Source of the DNA: Flavobacteriia bacterium
Lineage (GTDB): Bacteria; Bacteroidota; Bacteroidia; Flavobacteriales_D; Crocinitomicaceae
Direction: 5' to 3'
Length of the DNA: 64,000 nt
Assembly: GCA_947450325.1 (NCBI GenBank)
Contig: CANFUT010000011.1
Location: 55,784 to 119,783 of the forward strand
The first letter of the stretch is position 1. Each line of letters starts with the position of its first letter. The translations under genes and the position numbers were made by a program. The notes under the pieces were generated by a model, which had not been told where the DNA came from, ran no database searches, and worked only from the letters and a program-made list of their open reading frames with translations. This document shows, one piece after another, positions 33,241-42,518 of this stretch.

Positions 33241-34284
33241 ATGAAAATAATTCAATTATTAGTTCTATCAGTCATCTTTGGAAGTTGTGCAGTTAGAAAC
33301 AATCTATTTGAAGTTGAGCGAAGCGTTCAATATATCAAAAAAGAGAGAGTGATAGATTACAGAGACTTGACAGTTCCTGAAGAAAGTGGGACTCAATTCA
33401 TACAATTTTCAACTGAACGAGATTTTATTAATAATCCATACGTAGAAAATAAAAAAGGGATCATCTATTGGGAAGCAGATTCAAAAATTGATATTAGTCC
33501 AGATGGCAACAATGTAGCTTACGTAGGTTTTTCGAATGGAAAAAGTAACATTTACATCAAATCGACGAAAGGTGGAAAGTCAACTATTCAAAGAACGTTT
33601 AAAGAACGTATTAATAATGTTTCTTATTCAATTGATGGAAAGTATCTAGCTTATGCTGAAAAACTTGACAGTGATATGAATGTGAACCAAATTGACGCCA
33701 ATCAGGGTGCTGCTGTGCAACAAATCACGAACACTTCACAAATTGAAACTTCACCTATTTATTCACCCGACAACAAATCCATCTATTACACAAAAGGTGA
33801 ATATTCAACCCAAACTGACTCTTACAGATATTACATTTGGAGTTTTGAAAGAGGCACTTCTATACTCTCACAATTCTGCGAAGGATTTTCACCAACAATA
33901 AGTTCAGACAGCAAAACACTTTATTTTGGCCGAAATAACAAACAAACAGGTTTGGGCGAAATTTGGTCTGTAAATTTACTTTCTGGTCAAGAAACACAAA
34001 TTCTAGCGGATGTTGAAAAAGGTTTTTCTACACCTAAAATTTCTCCAGATGGTAAAACTTTATTAGTAACTGGATCTACTTTAGCTACTTCTAAAAGAGT
34101 TGAAAACTTGGATGTTTACACAATTAAAACCGATGGTACTAAATTAACTCAGCTTACATTTCATCCAGGACACGATTTGTCACCGGTTTGGAGTCCTGAA
34201 GGCAATCAAATTTACTTTATTTCACAAAGAGGTAATGAAAAAGGGAATTACGGAATTTGGTCAATCAACTATAATAAACAATAA
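33241..34284 (+). CDS. PD40/TolB-like beta-propeller lipoprotein
   Basis: A 347-residue lipoprotein (lipobox FGSC, Cys 17) with a WD40-like/TolB-type beta-propeller. Repeated PD40 blades are seen: KIDISPDGNNVAYVGFSNGKSNIYI, NVSYSIDGKYLAYAEK, SPIYSPDNKSIYYTKGEY, TISSDSKTLYFGRNN, PKISPDGKTLLVTGS and SPVWSPEGNQIYFISQRG. Such proteins sit on the inner face of the outer membrane or on the surface and bind peptides or polymers. Its promoter overlaps the second copy of the operator palindrome. It is followed, 2 bases after its stop, by a putative outer-membrane protein. Confidence 0.85.
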   Translation: MKIIQLLVLSVIFGSCAVRNNLFEVERSVQYIKKERVIDYRDLTVPEESGTQFIQFSTERDFINNPYVENKKGIIYWEADSKIDISPDGNNVAYVGFSNGKSNIYIKSTKGGKSTIQRTFKERINNVSYSIDGKYLAYAEKLDSDMNVNQIDANQGAAVQQITNTSQIETSPIYSPDNKSIYYTKGEYSTQTDSYRYYIWSFERGTSILSQFCEGFSPTISSDSKTLYFGRNNKQTGLGEIWSVNLLSGQETQILADVEKGFSTPKISPDGKTLLVTGSTLATSKRVENLDVYTIKTDGTKLTQLTFHPGHDLSPVWSPEGNQIYFISQRGNEKGNYGIWSINYNKQ

Positions 34285-34286
34285 TC

Positions 34287-35192
34287 ATGAAATATACTTT
34301 CGCAATAACTGGGTTAATTTTGACCCAATTTTTAGTACTCAACAATGCTGTTGGTCAATATACTAAAGGTGGATCAGAAAAAAATTATGACCGTTTCAAG
34401 GTTTCATACGATTCAATTGTAACGGAGAAAAAAATACCAATTCAAGGGGTGAATTCAGGATATGTAGGTTTTACCTTTAGCTATCTTAAAACAACTGATG
34501 TTCTTTCAAAATCTCAAATGACTCAATCTGAATATATCGCAAGCCCGGGTTTTGGTGCACCAATTTCCAGTGGGAAAATTGGTCTGAAAAATGGCTTTAA
34601 TTTTGGTTTAAATTTTCAAAGTCCACTGAAAGGTATAAATAAGAATTTAATTCCTCAAATCGACATTGGTCTAAATACCAAATTTTGTGGATCGATGGTA
34701 AAATATGATTGGAAGCAAATGTACACAGATCAATCAGCCATTTTTTACGAAATATTTAATGTAGCTCATTATAAACCAATAACAATAATTTCCGCAGGTA
34801 CAGGTCCTTCTATAACATACATTCATAACCCCAAAAAGCCGATTTTCTTCGTTGATGGTTATCTGAGATTTAATATAAATGCAGTTTTAGGCGGAGGTTT
34901 AGAATCAAGTTACACAAGTGCCTCGTACAGTAAATATGATCTTTCGATAACAAGGGACCAGGCTTGTATCAGCTTCTCCCCGACTATAGGTTTAAATTTT
35001 AGAATTGGTGCTTTTATGATATTTGTTGAGAAAAATTTTAGCATTATTGACCAAACGAAAAACAACGACAAATCTTTTTCAGAAAGTTATAAAATTGACT
35101 ATGGTGCGAGCGGATCATATAGTGGTCAAGTCTTTAATTCAAATCTGATAAAATATAGTAATATTCAATTTGGTTTTGGATTAGTATTTTAA
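34287..35192 (+). CDS. Hypothetical outer-membrane beta-barrel-like protein
   Basis: A 301-residue exported protein (signal peptide ending NNAVGQ) with alternating aromatic strands: GYVGFTFSYLKTTDVL, GLKNGFNFGLNFQSPLKG, LIPQIDIGLNTKFCGSMVKYDW, and an aromatic C-terminal end SNIQFGFGLVF, the usual form of an outer-membrane barrel's last strand. No family assignment. It is coupled to the propeller lipoprotein gene (2-base gap), so the two probably make an envelope complex controlled by the upstream LuxR regulator. Confidence 0.65.
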   Translation: MKYTFAITGLILTQFLVLNNAVGQYTKGGSEKNYDRFKVSYDSIVTEKKIPIQGVNSGYVGFTFSYLKTTDVLSKSQMTQSEYIASPGFGAPISSGKIGLKNGFNFGLNFQSPLKGINKNLIPQIDIGLNTKFCGSMVKYDWKQMYTDQSAIFYEIFNVAHYKPITIISAGTGPSITYIHNPKKPIFFVDGYLRFNINAVLGGGLESSYTSASYSKYDLSITRDQACISFSPTIGLNFRIGAFMIFVEKNFSIIDQTKNNDKSFSESYKIDYGASGSYSGQVFNSNLIKYSNIQFGFGLVF

Positions 35193-35212
35193 TTAAGCTC
35201 ATCCTTTTAAAA

Positions 35213-35238
35213 TCCTGATTACGGTAAGGTAGTCAGGA
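35213..35238 (+). terminator. Possible terminator between convergent genes
   Basis: TCCTGATTAC and GTAGTCAGGA pair (one G-T) around GGTAAG; only a short T-run follows, and the right arm reaches the stop codon of the opposite gene. Confidence 0.45.
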
Positions 35239-36255
35239 CTTTTGCATTCTAAACCTCATCCTAACTGAATTTCGATACTTTTGTTTGGTTTTTTTATTCA
35301 CTGAATGAAAGGAAATTCTTTCTTCAGGAGGCAAAGATTCGAATGATTGATAAGCTACAATCAATGTTTTCTCACCTTTCGCGGGAATAGTATACTTCTC
35401 TCCTTCGCTGTAGTAAATCTGTTTGCTAGGCAACCAAATCTGTTCAGAATGCTCCCCTTTTGAAACCATGTTAACTTCGATATCATAATTACTTGAATTG
35501 AAACACTTGACAGTGAAAAATCTAGTTCCAGTTTCGGATGGTTTCAGGTAAACGGTTGCTGTGTCAAAACTCAAAGGTGAAAAATTGATTTTACCTCTAG
35601 CCGTTAGTATTTTCGGTTCTTCAGAAGCGTTTGAAAATAACTTCCATTGGTATTCGAAATTAACAGAGTCAATGTTTGCCTTGGGGTAAAAATCCAATTT
35701 CATGTCGTTATTGATGGACAATGTGTCGTACAAGGTAACTAAAGGAATTGAATGATTTACTGATTCTATTTTATTGATTTTTAGCAAAGCTGTTCCATAA
35801 TTGAACATTTCAAAACTCGCAAAATCTCCCGCTTCCAAAGTACCAAAATTCACTTCCCTTTTGTCGAAATAAGCAACAGGTGCTGGAGTAATTTCTCCTT
35901 TAATTCTAACCGAAATATTTTCTTCAAAAGTATTGGATTGAATGTAACCTGTTTTGTTGAATGGTCCGATTCTTTTGGTGTCGTACAAAAAGACAATTTC
36001 TGCAGATTTGTTAGGCATAATTGGTTCTCGAGGATAGGAATGACACATAAAACCGCCATCTCCCGTGGAAACTCTTATGATAATTAATGGTTCATTTCCA
36101 ATATTTGTGACAGTAAAATAACTTTTTAAATTATTCCCACTATAAGGCATTTTCCCATAATCAATGGCTGTTTTATCCAACGAAATTTTGGGCTGAGCAA
36201 AAACTGAAAAACTAAAGCTGCAAATGCCAATAAACCAAAAAATTACACTTCTCAT
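35233..36255 (-). CDS. DUF1573 domain exported protein
   Basis: A 340-residue exported protein (signal peptide ending FSVFAQ). The first domain, KISLDKTAIDYGKMPYSGNNLKSYFTVTNIGNEPLIIIRVSTGDGGFMCHSYPREPIMPNKSAEIVFLYDTKRIGPFNKTGYIQSN, is the DUF1573 Ig-like fold with the usual 'F-x-x-x-N-x-G-x-x-P-L-x-I' pattern. The usual Cys-Gly-Cys triad (CGC) is here reduced to GGFMCHS. A second copy follows (FDKREVNFGTLEAGDFASFEMFNYGTALLKINKIES). The rest is less clear. It lies convergently to the propeller/barrel pair and has its own start, so it is probably a separate envelope protein. Confidence 0.8.
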   Translation of the reverse strand: MRSVIFWFIGICSFSFSVFAQPKISLDKTAIDYGKMPYSGNNLKSYFTVTNIGNEPLIIIRVSTGDGGFMCHSYPREPIMPNKSAEIVFLYDTKRIGPFNKTGYIQSNTFEENISVRIKGEITPAPVAYFDKREVNFGTLEAGDFASFEMFNYGTALLKINKIESVNHSIPLVTLYDTLSINNDMKLDFYPKANIDSVNFEYQWKLFSNASEEPKILTARGKINFSPLSFDTATVYLKPSETGTRFFTVKCFNSSNYDIEVNMVSKGEHSEQIWLPSKQIYYSEGEKYTIPAKGEKTLIVAYQSFESLPPEERISFHSVNKKTKQKYRNSVRMRFRMQKS

Positions 36256-36315
36256 GCAACGAAAATACGCTGAAAAAGAAGTGTAATTTAAATATTAACA
36301 ACGATTTAACGCTGA

Positions 36316-38946
36316 CTATTTCGCGATAGAAATTCTCACTGTTTTGGTTTCTATAGAGGAAGAAATTTGTAGTAAATAAATTCCTTCACTGAAGTTTGCG
36401 TAATTCAATTCAAAAGTAGAACCGTTTAATTGTTGGCTATTCAATACTTTACCATTCAAATCTAAAAGTTTTAAATTCAATTGTTTTACAACCGTTGGAA
36501 AAACAATATTGAAAACACCATTTGAAGGATTTGGTTGTAATTTAAAGTTACTAATTGCCGTTTCATTTACAGCCATATAATTATCTGTATTGTCGCAATT
36601 TTCATCTATTCCATTGTTCAAAATTTCTGTCGCTCCAGGATATGCTGCTGCATTATTGTCGTCACAATCTGTATTGAACAATGAATATCCAACTCCTGGG
36701 TCAGAACAAAAATCTCCAGCGGTGCCTTGACCAAAGCCATCAGAATCATTGTCTACATAATAAACTGTAGTTTGCAGTCCTTCATTGGTTTGACCATTGC
36801 AATTGTTATCAAATGCATCGCAAATTTCTGGTGCACCAGGATAAACTGTGTTTTGACTATCGTCGCAGTCGGTATTATTCAAAACATAACCATTTCCAGG
36901 ATTGACACAAAAAGCAGTTCCCGTAGAAGCACCAAAACCATCTGAATCATTGTCTTCATAATACATAACAGGAGAAGTTAATAATGGATTGGTATCGTCA
37001 CAATCTCCTGAAATTAAAACATAATTTGCTGGAGAAATACATCCAACAAAGGTGGAATTTAAATTTCCTACATTATCATTATCAACATCTTCATACCAAA
37101 TTGTTGTCGGATTAATTGCATTATTGCTATCGTCACAATCAGTGTCATTTGAAACATAGCCTACTGGCGCGCTGCATGCAGAAATGGTAACAGCTGTATT
37201 TCCATAAGTGTCCCCATCAGCGTCAGCATAATAAATTTGCGGCTGAACAGGATTGATATTTCCAATTACTGTGACATTGTCGTTTCTCCAAGTAGAAAGT
37301 CCTAAGCCCATGTTGGTAATGTATATTCTAAATGTGACTTGATTCACTAAATCAAAAGCAGCTGGTAAATTAATCGTATCTGTTTTATCAGTTGTAATTG
37401 CTGTACCAGTAGCAATATCTGATGAGAAATTATCCAAACTAGAGCGTAAAGTCCAAGTTGGGGTTCCACCAGTAAAACTGATTCTATGTGTAAAAATGAT
37501 TCTGTTCAAATCTAAAGCAAAACATTCATTTGCTGCTACTGAAAATTGATTGTATTCATCTGGATTGATCGTCGAAGTTGTGTTCCAACCACTTGTGCTA
37601 AAAACATTCGCAGAAGCACTACAATTGGTTCCTAAAGAAGAATAATCCCCAAAAACTGCATTTGTTGGTTGTGTGGTAACAGAAACAGCGGTGACAGGAC
37701 AAGCAGAAGCTTGCGTAAATTCATATAAACCCAAACCAGAGCCGATTGCTGAAGCATCAGCACCTGAGCAATCTTCATCAATTCCATTGTCGGGAATATC
37801 TATTGCATTAGGATTGATATTGAAATCATTGTCATTACAATCTAAAGAATTCGTGGAATATCCATTTGGCACTATGCAACCTAAAGTTGTACTATTCAAA
37901 TCTCCAAAACCATCTAAATCAGCATCTAGATAGTAGGTTGTATTTCCGATTCCAATAGCTGAACTTTGATCATTACAATCGTCGCTGTTCAATACATACC
38001 CTGAAACTGGTGGAACACAAGTATTGATACTGCTATTGATATCACCCAAACCATCAAAATCAGCGTCAGCGTAATAAACAACTCCAGTTTCAACTGTCAA
38101 ATTAATTGTAATGATACTGTCGCAAGAACTTGCATTTGGAATTGTATCCGTGTAAACACCAGAGGCAGAATAAGATTCATCTCCACTTGGTACTATGTAA
38201 AAATTACATGCAGTTTCGTTAATTGTGCTAGAAGTATTACAACCAATTGTCCAGGCTACATCAACGTTGTCAATTCCCAAACCATCATCATTTCCTGGAT
38301 GATTGATGTCTTCCCATTTAAGCATAATGTATTGACCATTTGGAACAGAAAGATTTGGAATAGAAATATTAGAAAGTGCCACTTGATTGACTGCTAAATT
38401 TCCGTCTAATGCTCCAGCAGTTGCGGTATTGATTGGACTGGCAGTAGTTAAAAGGGTAATTTGCGTCCAACCAGTATTGTCGCCGGGAGACAAATTCGAA
38501 ATCGGTGAAGCGCTAATTTTATACCAAACAGTTACTTCATCTGGTGTGGTATTTCCTCCGTTTCTCCATTGTTCTAGGGTATAACTTACCGCTAATTGAT
38601 TCAAGTTAAAGCCTGAATTATTTTGTAATAAAATTCCATAGGCAAAATTCAAAGCAGAGGTATTATCCGAGCCTAAACTTCCTAATGCTCGTTCAGAACT
38701 ACCTGTTGAACCAAAACTATATAAATTACCAACTATTGAAGAACCTGTACCGGCTTGATAGGTAGTTCCAAAACCAGATCTTTGTGCAAAGTAATTGGGA
38801 ATTGTGCTGTTGTCATTCCAAGTATTTACTGAGCCAGTGTTCAATAAAGCATCAAAATTTTGACTTGAATTTCCGGAAGTAGTGATATTAATCTGTGCAG
38901 ATAATGCCATTGGCAGCAAACACAGTGCGATTAGTTTTAATTTCAT
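36316..38946 (-). CDS. MopE-like Ca-binding repeat protein with type IX sorting domain
   Basis: An 876-residue secreted protein. After the signal peptide (ending LSAQ) the N-terminal ~230 residues look like a lamin-tail/PEP-type exported domain. Then come eight or so repeats of the MopE/putative metal-binding type, each 'Y-Y-[AEV]-D-x-D-x-D-G-x-G ... C ... G-Y-V-x-x-x-x-D-C-[ND]-D', for example YADADFDGLGD, YYEDNDSDGFGA, NTDCDDSQNTVYPGAPEICD. These bind calcium and some homologues bind copper. Residues 400-590 contain a second jelly-roll-like domain. The last ~75 residues (LQPNPSNGVFNIVFPTVVKQLNLKLLDLNGKVLNSQQL...) are a type IX sorting domain, so it is exported and probably surface-attached. 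Confidence 0.88.
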   Translation of the reverse strand: MKLKLIALCLLPMALSAQINITTSGNSSQNFDALLNTGSVNTWNDNSTIPNYFAQRSGFGTTYQAGTGSSIVGNLYSFGSTGSSERALGSLGSDNTSALNFAYGILLQNNSGFNLNQLAVSYTLEQWRNGGNTTPDEVTVWYKISASPISNLSPGDNTGWTQITLLTTASPINTATAGALDGNLAVNQVALSNISIPNLSVPNGQYIMLKWEDINHPGNDDGLGIDNVDVAWTIGCNTSSTINETACNFYIVPSGDESYSASGVYTDTIPNASSCDSIITINLTVETGVVYYADADFDGLGDINSSINTCVPPVSGYVLNSDDCNDQSSAIGIGNTTYYLDADLDGFGDLNSTTLGCIVPNGYSTNSLDCNDNDFNINPNAIDIPDNGIDEDCSGADASAIGSGLGLYEFTQASACPVTAVSVTTQPTNAVFGDYSSLGTNCSASANVFSTSGWNTTSTINPDEYNQFSVAANECFALDLNRIIFTHRISFTGGTPTWTLRSSLDNFSSDIATGTAITTDKTDTINLPAAFDLVNQVTFRIYITNMGLGLSTWRNDNVTVIGNINPVQPQIYYADADGDTYGNTAVTISACSAPVGYVSNDTDCDDSNNAINPTTIWYEDVDNDNVGNLNSTFVGCISPANYVLISGDCDDTNPLLTSPVMYYEDNDSDGFGASTGTAFCVNPGNGYVLNNTDCDDSQNTVYPGAPEICDAFDNNCNGQTNEGLQTTVYYVDNDSDGFGQGTAGDFCSDPGVGYSLFNTDCDDNNAAAYPGATEILNNGIDENCDNTDNYMAVNETAISNFKLQPNPSNGVFNIVFPTVVKQLNLKLLDLNGKVLNSQQLNGSTFELNYANFSEGIYLLQISSSIETKTVRISIAK

Positions 38947-38993
38947 TTCTTAAATTTTAGCATATAAAAATAAGAAAGAAAATTTACAAAATA

Positions 38994-39965
38994 CTATTCT
39001 ATCAATAAATTACATCCTCTAATATCTGAATGATCGTATCTGCCCATCAACTGCAATTGATTTTGGGTTATTTTACCCAAGTCTTGCGTCGAAATGAAAG
39101 CACAAGAATACAAATTTGCCAAATCAATGACATTCACTCCCCCTGTTTTTCCATTTTCAATGAACTCAAAAGGATCGTTTACATCTCGAATTAATATTTT
39201 CATCCAACTTGGTAAATCAAACAACCCATTTTGATCGCTGTATGCTTGAGAAAGTAATTCACTCATTCCGTATTCAGAAGAAATAAATGGAACTTGAAAC
39301 GCATTTTTTAAGATCTCGTGCAATTCTTCCTTGCTGAGTTCCTTGCGCCTGCCTTTCATTCCGCCAGTTTCGATGATTCTTGCTTTTGAAAGATTGGGTT
39401 TTAAATCGGCTAAATCCAGCAAAGCGTAACTTACACCAAAAATAACAACGTCTTTTCCAGTTAGAATAGCTGTGTTATAAGCTTGGATTAAATCAGTCAA
39501 ATTATCCAAATAAAATCCAGAAAGTTTGTTTTTGGAAGCTTGAATCAAATGATCTACCATGTAAACCAAACTTGAATTTCCTTGTTCGATATAATTCGGC
39601 AACAAAGCCAAAATAATTTGATCTTCTGGATTCCCAATCTGTTTGCAGTAACTTTTGAAAAACGAAATCTCATACATTTCAAGAGATTCCACATAATGTT
39701 TGCTTCTTTCTGAACCCGTTGTTCCACTGCTCAAAAAAAGTGTTTCGACCGCTCTTTGTCTTGAACGAACTTCATGCGACTTAAAAAATGAGATGGGCAA
39801 AAATGGAATTTCAGAGATTTTCCTAGGTGCTTTTCGATTCAATTGATTAACAAAATCGCGGTATATTTCACAATTATTGCGTTGAAATTCGTATACTTCC
39901 AAGGCTACTTTTTCAAAATCCGCTTGATTTTGTATTTCAAAAATAGCTTGCTCGAGTTTTTTCAT
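38994..39965 (-). CDS. LuxE-like acyl-protein synthetase/acyltransferase
   Basis: A 323-residue protein of the LuxE family, which activates fatty acids as acyl-AMP and transfers them to a protein Cys. Seen: RKISEIPFLPISFFKSHEVRS, FLSSGTTGSERSKHYVES (the adenylate-binding 'S-S-G-T-T-G' motif), VIFGVSYALLDLADL, IIETGGMKGRRKELSKEELH and FISSEYGMSELLSQAYS. There are no luxABCD genes near it, so a bioluminescence role is not implied; Bacteroidota homologues are often near LPS or capsule genes. It is followed on the same strand, 21 bases upstream, by the HEAT-repeat gene with which it may be cotranscribed. Confidence 0.88.
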   Translation of the reverse strand: MKKLEQAIFEIQNQADFEKVALEVYEFQRNNCEIYRDFVNQLNRKAPRKISEIPFLPISFFKSHEVRSRQRAVETLFLSSGTTGSERSKHYVESLEMYEISFFKSYCKQIGNPEDQIILALLPNYIEQGNSSLVYMVDHLIQASKNKLSGFYLDNLTDLIQAYNTAILTGKDVVIFGVSYALLDLADLKPNLSKARIIETGGMKGRRKELSKEELHEILKNAFQVPFISSEYGMSELLSQAYSDQNGLFDLPSWMKILIRDVNDPFEFIENGKTGGVNVIDLANLYSCAFISTQDLGKITQNQLQLMGRYDHSDIRGCNLLIE

Positions 39966-39986
39966 TGGTTTTTCTAATTCAAAGAA

Positions 39987-40550
39987 TCAATCATCGATTG
40001 AACGATCCATGTCTTTCAACAACAGAGCAATTTCACTGATTAAATGGTCTTTTTGAACATCTTTTGGATATAAACCTTCGTGGTACTCTTTCAATAGTAA
40101 TTGTGCTTCCAAGATTGAACTTTCTTCAAAAGGACCTTCTAAGTTTTCGAGAATTGTCAAACATTCTAAAGTCACCAAAAAGTCTCCCTTTACTGCTAAA
40201 GCAATAAATTCAGCTAAATGGGCACTGTAATCCAACGGACTGTTCCAAATCGTAGATAATATTTTAATTTGTTGATGCCCATATTGTGGATTTCTCAAAC
40301 ATTCCATCACAGTTTTTACCGCTTTTGTGCTTTTCAAACTTGATAAAAATTCAATAATTTCAGAAACACATTTTTCATCGGTCTGTAAATCTAGTGACTG
40401 AATCAAAGGTTCAACAATGCTATCATCTCCATGAACTTGCAAAGAATCCAATGCAGTTGTTACTTTAGCTGGAACTCCACTTGCAACATCACTAAGTAAT
40501 TTTACAATTTTTAATTTTCTCTGTTTCTGAGGTATTTTTTCTTCTGACAC
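39987..40550 (-). CDS. HEAT-repeat-like cytoplasmic protein
   Basis: A 187-residue, helical protein with HEAT/armadillo-like repeats (VKLLSDVASGVPAKVTTALDSLQVHGDDSIVEPLIQSLD, CVSEIIEFLSSLKSTKAVKTVMECLRN, DFLVTLECLTILENLEGPF). It has no signal peptide. A -7 box (TACCTTTG, rc 40566-40573) lies 16 bases before the start and faces away from the divergent promoter of the solute-binding lipoprotein. It is a scaffold-type protein; partner unknown. It is transcribed together with the LuxE-like gene. Confidence 0.75.
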   Translation of the reverse strand: MSEEKIPQKQRKLKIVKLLSDVASGVPAKVTTALDSLQVHGDDSIVEPLIQSLDLQTDEKCVSEIIEFLSSLKSTKAVKTVMECLRNPQYGHQQIKILSTIWNSPLDYSAHLAEFIALAVKGDFLVTLECLTILENLEGPFEESSILEAQLLLKEYHEGLYPKDVQKDHLISEIALLLKDMDRSIDD

Positions 40551-40565
40551 TTTCTGAATTTTTCA

Positions 40566-40573
40566 CAAAGGTA
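40566..40573 (-). promoter_or_regulatory. -7 promoter element of the HEAT gene
   Basis: Minus strand TACCTTTG, 16 bases before the start at 40550; the leader would be about 10 bases. Confidence 0.55.
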
Positions 40574-40595
40574 CAAAACATCGCATTTCAACTTG

Positions 40596-40603
40596 TATAT
40601 TTG
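40596..40603 (+). promoter_or_regulatory. -7 promoter element of the solute-binding lipoprotein gene
   Basis: TATATTTG. The ATG at 40609 lies 5 bases beyond it, at the expected transcription start, so the ATG at 40645 is preferred unless the mRNA is leaderless. Confidence 0.55.
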
Positions 40604-40644
40604 CGAAAATGAATGATTACATTCGCTCAAAGTTTAATGTTAAG

Positions 40645-41718
40645 ATGTCAAAAAAATCAAATCAAGTTGCACATATTTCTTTCGTTCAAAAATTGACTTT
40701 TGGAACAAAAATGCTGCTTGTTTTTATTTGTTTTGCCTTGTTGCAATCTTGCTTAGTGAAAGATGCCAAACCAGATAAAAGGCAGACTGTGACTGTCTAC
40801 ACAGATTTTTTGAGTGAGAATGACATGAAAATTTTCAAGCAATTCAAAAAAACTGAAAAAATCAAAGTTTACTACAAAATCTTACCTGCTGATAGTATAT
40901 TAGAAATTCTCAAATTAGAAAAATACAATTCTTACGCTGATTTAATTTTACTTCACGGTGCGGATAGATTGTTGGAAGGTGGAAAAATGGATTTATTTAG
41001 ACCTATCATTCCATCTGAAATTAATCCAAGGATCGATGCAAACTATTTTTCGAAAAACAACTTTTGGTGTGCCATTTCAAAATCGCCCATTGTAATGATT
41101 TACAATAAAAATCTATTGAATGGCGACACCATAAGGTATTACAATCAAATAAATCAGCCGAAATGGAAAGGGAAAATTGCGTTGCAAAATAATGCAAATT
41201 CAACAATAAAAGCACTTGGAATCAGCATAACGAATCTAAAGTCTAAAAAACACAAAAACTTTATTTTTAATTTATATCAGCAATCACAAGGAAATCCGAA
41301 AGGAAATGACTTGACTCAAATCAAAAAAATCAATGCAGTTGAAGCGCAGTTGGCTTTCATCGAACTTTCGTCTTTAGTGGAAGCAAATCAGCAAAAAGAC
41401 ACGTTAAACAAAAGATTGTATCGCAATGTAGAAGTAATTTTTCCTAGTCAAACACAGAAAGGAACTTTTTACAACGTTACAGGAGCTGGAATTTATAAGT
41501 ATGCAAGAAATCCCGAAAATGCACAAAAATTATTGCAATACTTGACTAGTAAAAAAGCACAATATGCATTTGCTTCTGGGAGATTTGAATTTCCTGTTTT
41601 ATCAGATGTGAAAGCAGATCCAAGATTAGAACAATTTGGTAATTTTAGAGGTCGTTTTATCGCCAATCGTTTGGGAAACAAGATCAAAAAAAGAGTTAAT
41701 GTCCAAATCGAACATTAA
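40645..41718 (+). CDS. Extracellular solute-binding lipoprotein, orphan
   Basis: A 357-residue (from ATG 40645) periplasmic-binding-protein type II fold, of the iron/polyamine class. Lipobox LLQSC precedes LVKDAKPDKRQTVTVYTDFLSENDMKIFKQFKKTEKIKVYYKILPADSILEILKLEKYNSYADLILLHGADRL, the classical 'Y-[ST]-x-x-x-x-x-D ... F' start. Next come FWCAISKSPIVMIYNKNLL and PKWKGKIALQNNANS, and a C-terminal lobe ending in ARNPENAQKLLQYLTSKKAQYAFASGRFEFPVL. The ORF extends upstream to ATG 40609, which is discussed at the promoter. No ABC permease or ATPase is adjacent, so it may work with a distant transporter or as an anchor. Confidence 0.85.
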   Translation: MSKKSNQVAHISFVQKLTFGTKMLLVFICFALLQSCLVKDAKPDKRQTVTVYTDFLSENDMKIFKQFKKTEKIKVYYKILPADSILEILKLEKYNSYADLILLHGADRLLEGGKMDLFRPIIPSEINPRIDANYFSKNNFWCAISKSPIVMIYNKNLLNGDTIRYYNQINQPKWKGKIALQNNANSTIKALGISITNLKSKKHKNFIFNLYQQSQGNPKGNDLTQIKKINAVEAQLAFIELSSLVEANQQKDTLNKRLYRNVEVIFPSQTQKGTFYNVTGAGIYKYARNPENAQKLLQYLTSKKAQYAFASGRFEFPVLSDVKADPRLEQFGNFRGRFIANRLGNKIKKRVNVQIEH

Positions 41719-41746
41719 CTCTTCAAAAAATTCTTATACCTAAAAA

Positions 41747-42349
41747 CTATTCCGCATCTTCAGCAACAACCGAAGTTACTGCTGGTAAATGTTGTTTTAA
41801 TAGATTTTCGATTCCTCCTTTTAAAGTGGCTGTCGACGATGGACAACCAGCGCACGAACCTCTTAGCAAAACGGTTACAACACCATCTTCGAAGCTTCTA
41901 AAATCAATTGCTCCACCATCTGTTTCTACAGCTGGACGAACGTATTCATCTAACAAATCACGAATTGCATCATCGTATTCTGAAGGTAAATATTCTTTCA
42001 CGGGACCATCCGTTTTCTTAGGCTCAACAGGTTTTGGCGCTGGCATTTGAATTAAAACATCTTTGCTGTCAGCAATCCAATTTTTGATAAATTCACGCAA
42101 TTCCATGGTCACAAAATCCCATGAAAGTGATTCGTTTTTAGTGATGGTAACAAAATTACTGGCAATGAAAACCCCTTTCACAAACGGAAATTGGAACAAT
42201 TGTTCTGCCAATGGCGAAAATCCTTTTGCTTCAGAAGCGCTTGTGAATTCAACAGATTCTCCTGTTAATAATAAATACTTATTGGCTACAAACTTCATCG
42301 TAGTTGGGTTTGGAGTCATTTCTGCGTATACATTTACTGGAACTTGCAT
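41747..42349 (-). CDS. NifU-like Fe-S cluster scaffold/carrier protein
   Basis: A 200-residue Nfu-type protein. The N-terminal Nfu_N domain (VNVYAEMTPNPTTMKFVANKYLL) is followed by a linker and the C-terminal NifU domain (YDDAIRDLLDEYVRPAVETDGGAIDFRSFEDGVVTVLLRGSCAGCPSSTATLKGGIENLL), with the cluster-binding C-x-x-C as CAGC. It carries [4Fe-4S] clusters to target enzymes. The frame opens at 42409, but a -7 box (TAATTTTG, rc 42376-42383) lies inside that extension, so ATG 42349 is the start. It is convergent with the solute-binding protein gene. Confidence 0.93.
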   Translation of the reverse strand: MQVPVNVYAEMTPNPTTMKFVANKYLLLTGESVEFTSASEAKGFSPLAEQLFQFPFVKGVFIASNFVTITKNESLSWDFVTMELREFIKNWIADSKDVLIQMPAPKPVEPKKTDGPVKEYLPSEYDDAIRDLLDEYVRPAVETDGGAIDFRSFEDGVVTVLLRGSCAGCPSSTATLKGGIENLLKQHLPAVTSVVAEDAE

Positions 42350-42375
42350 CTTTTTTCGAAAATTAATTTGTGCTA

Positions 42376-42383
42376 CAAAATTA
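42376..42383 (-). promoter_or_regulatory. -7 promoter element of the NifU gene
   Basis: Minus strand TAATTTTG, 27 bases before the start at 42349. Confidence 0.55.
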
Positions 42384-42484
42384 CGGATAAGATTTTTAAT
42401 TAGTTTCAAAGAAATTCCAAACCGAAAACTTATTACGAAAAATCAAAATAAATTACGCTTTTTAACCGCCTTAGAAAAAATAAA

Positions 42485-42492
42485 TATATTTG
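42485..42492 (+). promoter_or_regulatory. -7 promoter element ahead of a 22-codon frame
   Basis: TATATTTG, 27 bases before the ATG at 42519. Confidence 0.5.
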
Positions 42493-42518
42493 GTGAAACT
42501 TAAATAAAAATTTAACCG

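Noticed and set aside
36727..38584. Plus-strand frames over the MopE-like gene
   Set aside because: Shadows of the Asp-rich repeats on the other strand.
38994..39965. Bioluminescence locus because of the LuxE-like gene
   Set aside because: No luxA, luxB, luxC or luxD homologue nearby; LuxE-like proteins are widespread outside luminous bacteria.
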